Assembly (NCBI GenBank): GCA_903892365.1
Contig: CAITIF010000131.1
Coordinates: 1 to 6,330, forward strand
Length of the DNA: 6,330 nt
Direction: 5' to 3'
Origin: an uncultured Pirellula sp.
GTDB lineage: Bacteria; Planctomycetota; Planctomycetia; Pirellulales; Pirellulaceae
Below, piece by piece: positions 5,297 through 6,330 of the stretch. The position numbers were made by a program, and so were the translations under genes. The notes below the pieces were generated by a model. The model was given only the letters and a program-made list of their open reading frames with translations, was not told the origin of the DNA and ran no database searches. Position 1 is the first letter of the stretch; every line of letters starts with the position of its first letter.

Positions 5297-5386
5297 AATA
5301 TCGAATTTCGAACAAGGAATGTCGAAATCCCAAGGAATACGAACGCCACTTTGTCATTCGACATTCCTTATTCGGTGTTCGATATT
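5297..5386. repeat. 30-30-30 long inverted repeat, MITE-like
   Basis: Arms 5297-5326 and 5357-5386 are inverted copies matching at 26 of 30 bases, separated by 30 bases. The arms contain AATATCGAA at the outer end and AAGGAATGTCGAA at the inner end. CAAGGAAT occurs again in the spacer (5331-5338). AT-rich arms with repeated TCGAA differ from the GC-rich REP hairpins next to it, so it belongs to another family. No ORF or transposase lies inside. It could be a small non-autonomous transposable element or a hairpin left by one. Confidence 0.6.
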
Positions 5387-5630
5387 CAAGACAGCTTGAA
5401 AGAAGATGGCATTGATCGGTCGCTATTGAGCCACATGGTTTTCTCTTGGCTCAACTCAATCGGCAGCAATTTGTAGCTTTCAATTGTGCGCTCCGCCGAG
5501 ATGAACTCGACGGAAGCGGAACGGTTTCCGGCCGAAAAGGCGTTGCATTCTTTGCGATTGATTTGCTTCTGGCCGAATTGAGATCGCTGCCTTGGCGCAT
5601 AAAAAAGTGCGACCGCTTTAGATAAGCAAT

Positions 5631-5649
5631 GGCACATGTACCATGTGTC
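5631..5649. promoter_or_regulatory. CACATG palindrome (possible operator)
   Basis: CACATG (5633-5638), TAC and CATGTG (5642-5647) form a perfect 6-base inverted repeat, extendable to 8 pairs with one G-T. It lies about 165 bases before the gene at 5812. Its role is unknown. Confidence 0.2.
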
Positions 5650-5720
5650 GGCTGTCATCTGGTACGGGACTTTCTTTGAAAATCGGAATTTGCTAGCAAT
5701 AAGTAGCAGCAATTGATCTT

Positions 5721-5750
5721 GAATTGACTCGAGGAATTGGACGACAATTC
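5721..5750. promoter_or_regulatory. GAATTG cluster (possible operator)
   Basis: GAATTG occurs at 5721-5726 and 5734-5739 in direct orientation, 13 bases apart, and as CAATTC at 5745-5750. The last two make a perfect 6-base palindrome with a 5-base centre. The cluster ends 61 bases before the ATG at 5812, a usual place for a regulator site. Confidence 0.25.
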
Positions 5751-5811
5751 GCGTGACGATTACGGATCTCCTACGAACTATCCATGGACTGGAAATGCTT
5801 CGGCTTGCCTC

Positions 5812-6330
5812 ATGAAGATTTTGTCGCCTGAACATGTTGCGATAGATAGACCTGTCCGATGGGATCATCCATTGGACAGCGATATGCTATCGCGCGACAT
5901 CGGCTGGATGTTGGATCAGCATCCGTTTTCTTCGATGAATCCCGACCTATTCAATGCGAATTGCTCGATTGAAAATGTTTTGCGACACGACAGCCGAATC
6001 CTGAGATTCGAGCCGGGGGACATCGTGATCCGCGAGGGAGACTACGGCAGCAGCGCATTCTTGGTGCTGCGAGGATCGGTTCGCGCATTCTTAGAATCGT
6101 TATGGAGCTCGCGAGGCAAACCGTCCGAACAGAAATCCAAGGGCGGTTTTCTGGAGATGCTAGCCAGCAGATTTCGCCGGGCGACAGGGGCGGCAGCCAA
6201 GTCCGACGTGTCCGCCGCCAGCGTAAATGGGCGGTCTGGGGTGGACAAACGTAACGCCAACCGTCGTGTTGCTCGCGAATTCGAATCAAAAAGCAAGCAT
6301 CCTGCACCGGTTCAGCGTATTGAATCGACA
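5812..6330 (+). CDS. Cyclic-nucleotide-binding-domain protein (incomplete at right edge)
   Basis: The first 173 codons of a protein that stays open to the window edge. Residues 60-95 read as the first strands of a CRP/PKA-type jelly roll: RILRFEPGDIVIREGDYG with F66, PGD (68-70) and REGD (74-77), then SAFLVLRGSVR (81-91) with Gly88. The phosphate-binding cassette that contacts cAMP or cGMP would lie further on and is not visible. After residue 97 comes a polar, low-complexity stretch rich in Ser, Arg, Lys and Ala, which interrupts the domain where a short loop is usual. The N-terminal 60 residues have no signal peptide or helix-turn-helix, so this is not a simple CRP-like regulator. ATG 5812 is the only ATG after the in-frame stop at 5725; no Shine-Dalgarno site is clear. 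Partner domains and ligand are unknown. Confidence 0.85.
   Translation, partial: MKILSPEHVAIDRPVRWDHPLDSDMLSRDIGWMLDQHPFSSMNPDLFNANCSIENVLRHDSRILRFEPGDIVIREGDYGSSAFLVLRGSVRAFLESLWSSRGKPSEQKSKGGFLEMLASRFRRATGAAAKSDVSAASVNGRSGVDKRNANRRVAREFESKSKHPAPVQRIEST

Larger units (their letters stand above)
5387..5811. other. Gene-free leader of the cyclic-nucleotide-binding gene
   Basis: No convincing gene is seen in 425 bases. A 160-codon minus-strand frame crosses it, but it ends inside the inverted repeat, overlaps the next gene's start and shows no domain. The region holds two palindromes (5631-5649 and 5734-5750) and a TTGAAA box (5676-5681) without a good -10. It probably contains the promoter of the gene at 5812. 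Confidence 0.45.

Noticed and set aside
5252..5467. Open plus-strand frame through the long inverted repeat
   Set aside because: It has no ATG near its left end and is read across the repeat arms; the apparent peptide is a by-product of stop-poor repeat sequence.
5386..5868. Minus-strand 160-codon ORF
   Set aside because: It ends inside the long inverted repeat, overlaps the N-terminus of the better supported plus-strand gene, and shows no domain, signal or family-like composition.

Overview
The window reads as a planctomycete chromosome segment, most likely from the Pirellulaceae. This is inferred from the style of several proteins: a small XRE-like regulator with a long uncharacterised C-terminal part, a secreted NGN-type beta-propeller, a cyclic-nucleotide-binding protein with a long insert in its jelly roll, mid-range GC and starts without clear Shine-Dalgarno sites. 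No rRNA gene or other marker fixes the taxon.

Left part (1-3500, all minus strand). In transcription order this holds thiF (sulfur-carrier adenylyltransferase), a helix-turn-helix protein of unknown role, pyrD (class 1B dihydroorotate dehydrogenase) and the first 67 codons of trpS (tryptophanyl-tRNA synthetase), which runs off the left edge. The HTH gene and pyrD overlap by 4 bases (ATGA) and trpS follows 48 bases after pyrD, so these three look like one transcription unit. thiF lies 143 bases upstream of the HTH gene with no clear terminator between them.

Middle (3501-4600). A 133-base divergent intergenic region separates thiF from a plus-strand gene for an exported beta-propeller with six repeats. 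That gene ends in a good intrinsic terminator.

Right part (4546-5811). About 1.27 kb has no convincing gene but is dense in structure. It holds two inverted pairs of GTAG-footed hairpins of REP type, whose sequence differences are compensatory. The second pair sits in a 253-base mirrored element with 45-base centre. After one 18-base insertion is set aside, its arms are both exactly 95 bases long. Two tandem ATTCC/GGAAT hairpins, a probable tRNA relic on the minus strand and a separate 30-30-30 inverted repeat follow. The remaining 425 bases lead into a cyclic-nucleotide-binding-domain gene (5812 to the right edge, incomplete).

The genes do not form a single pathway: pyrimidine synthesis, tRNA charging and thiamine or cofactor sulfur transfer are housekeeping functions. 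The unusual content is the structured repeat region at 4719-5386.
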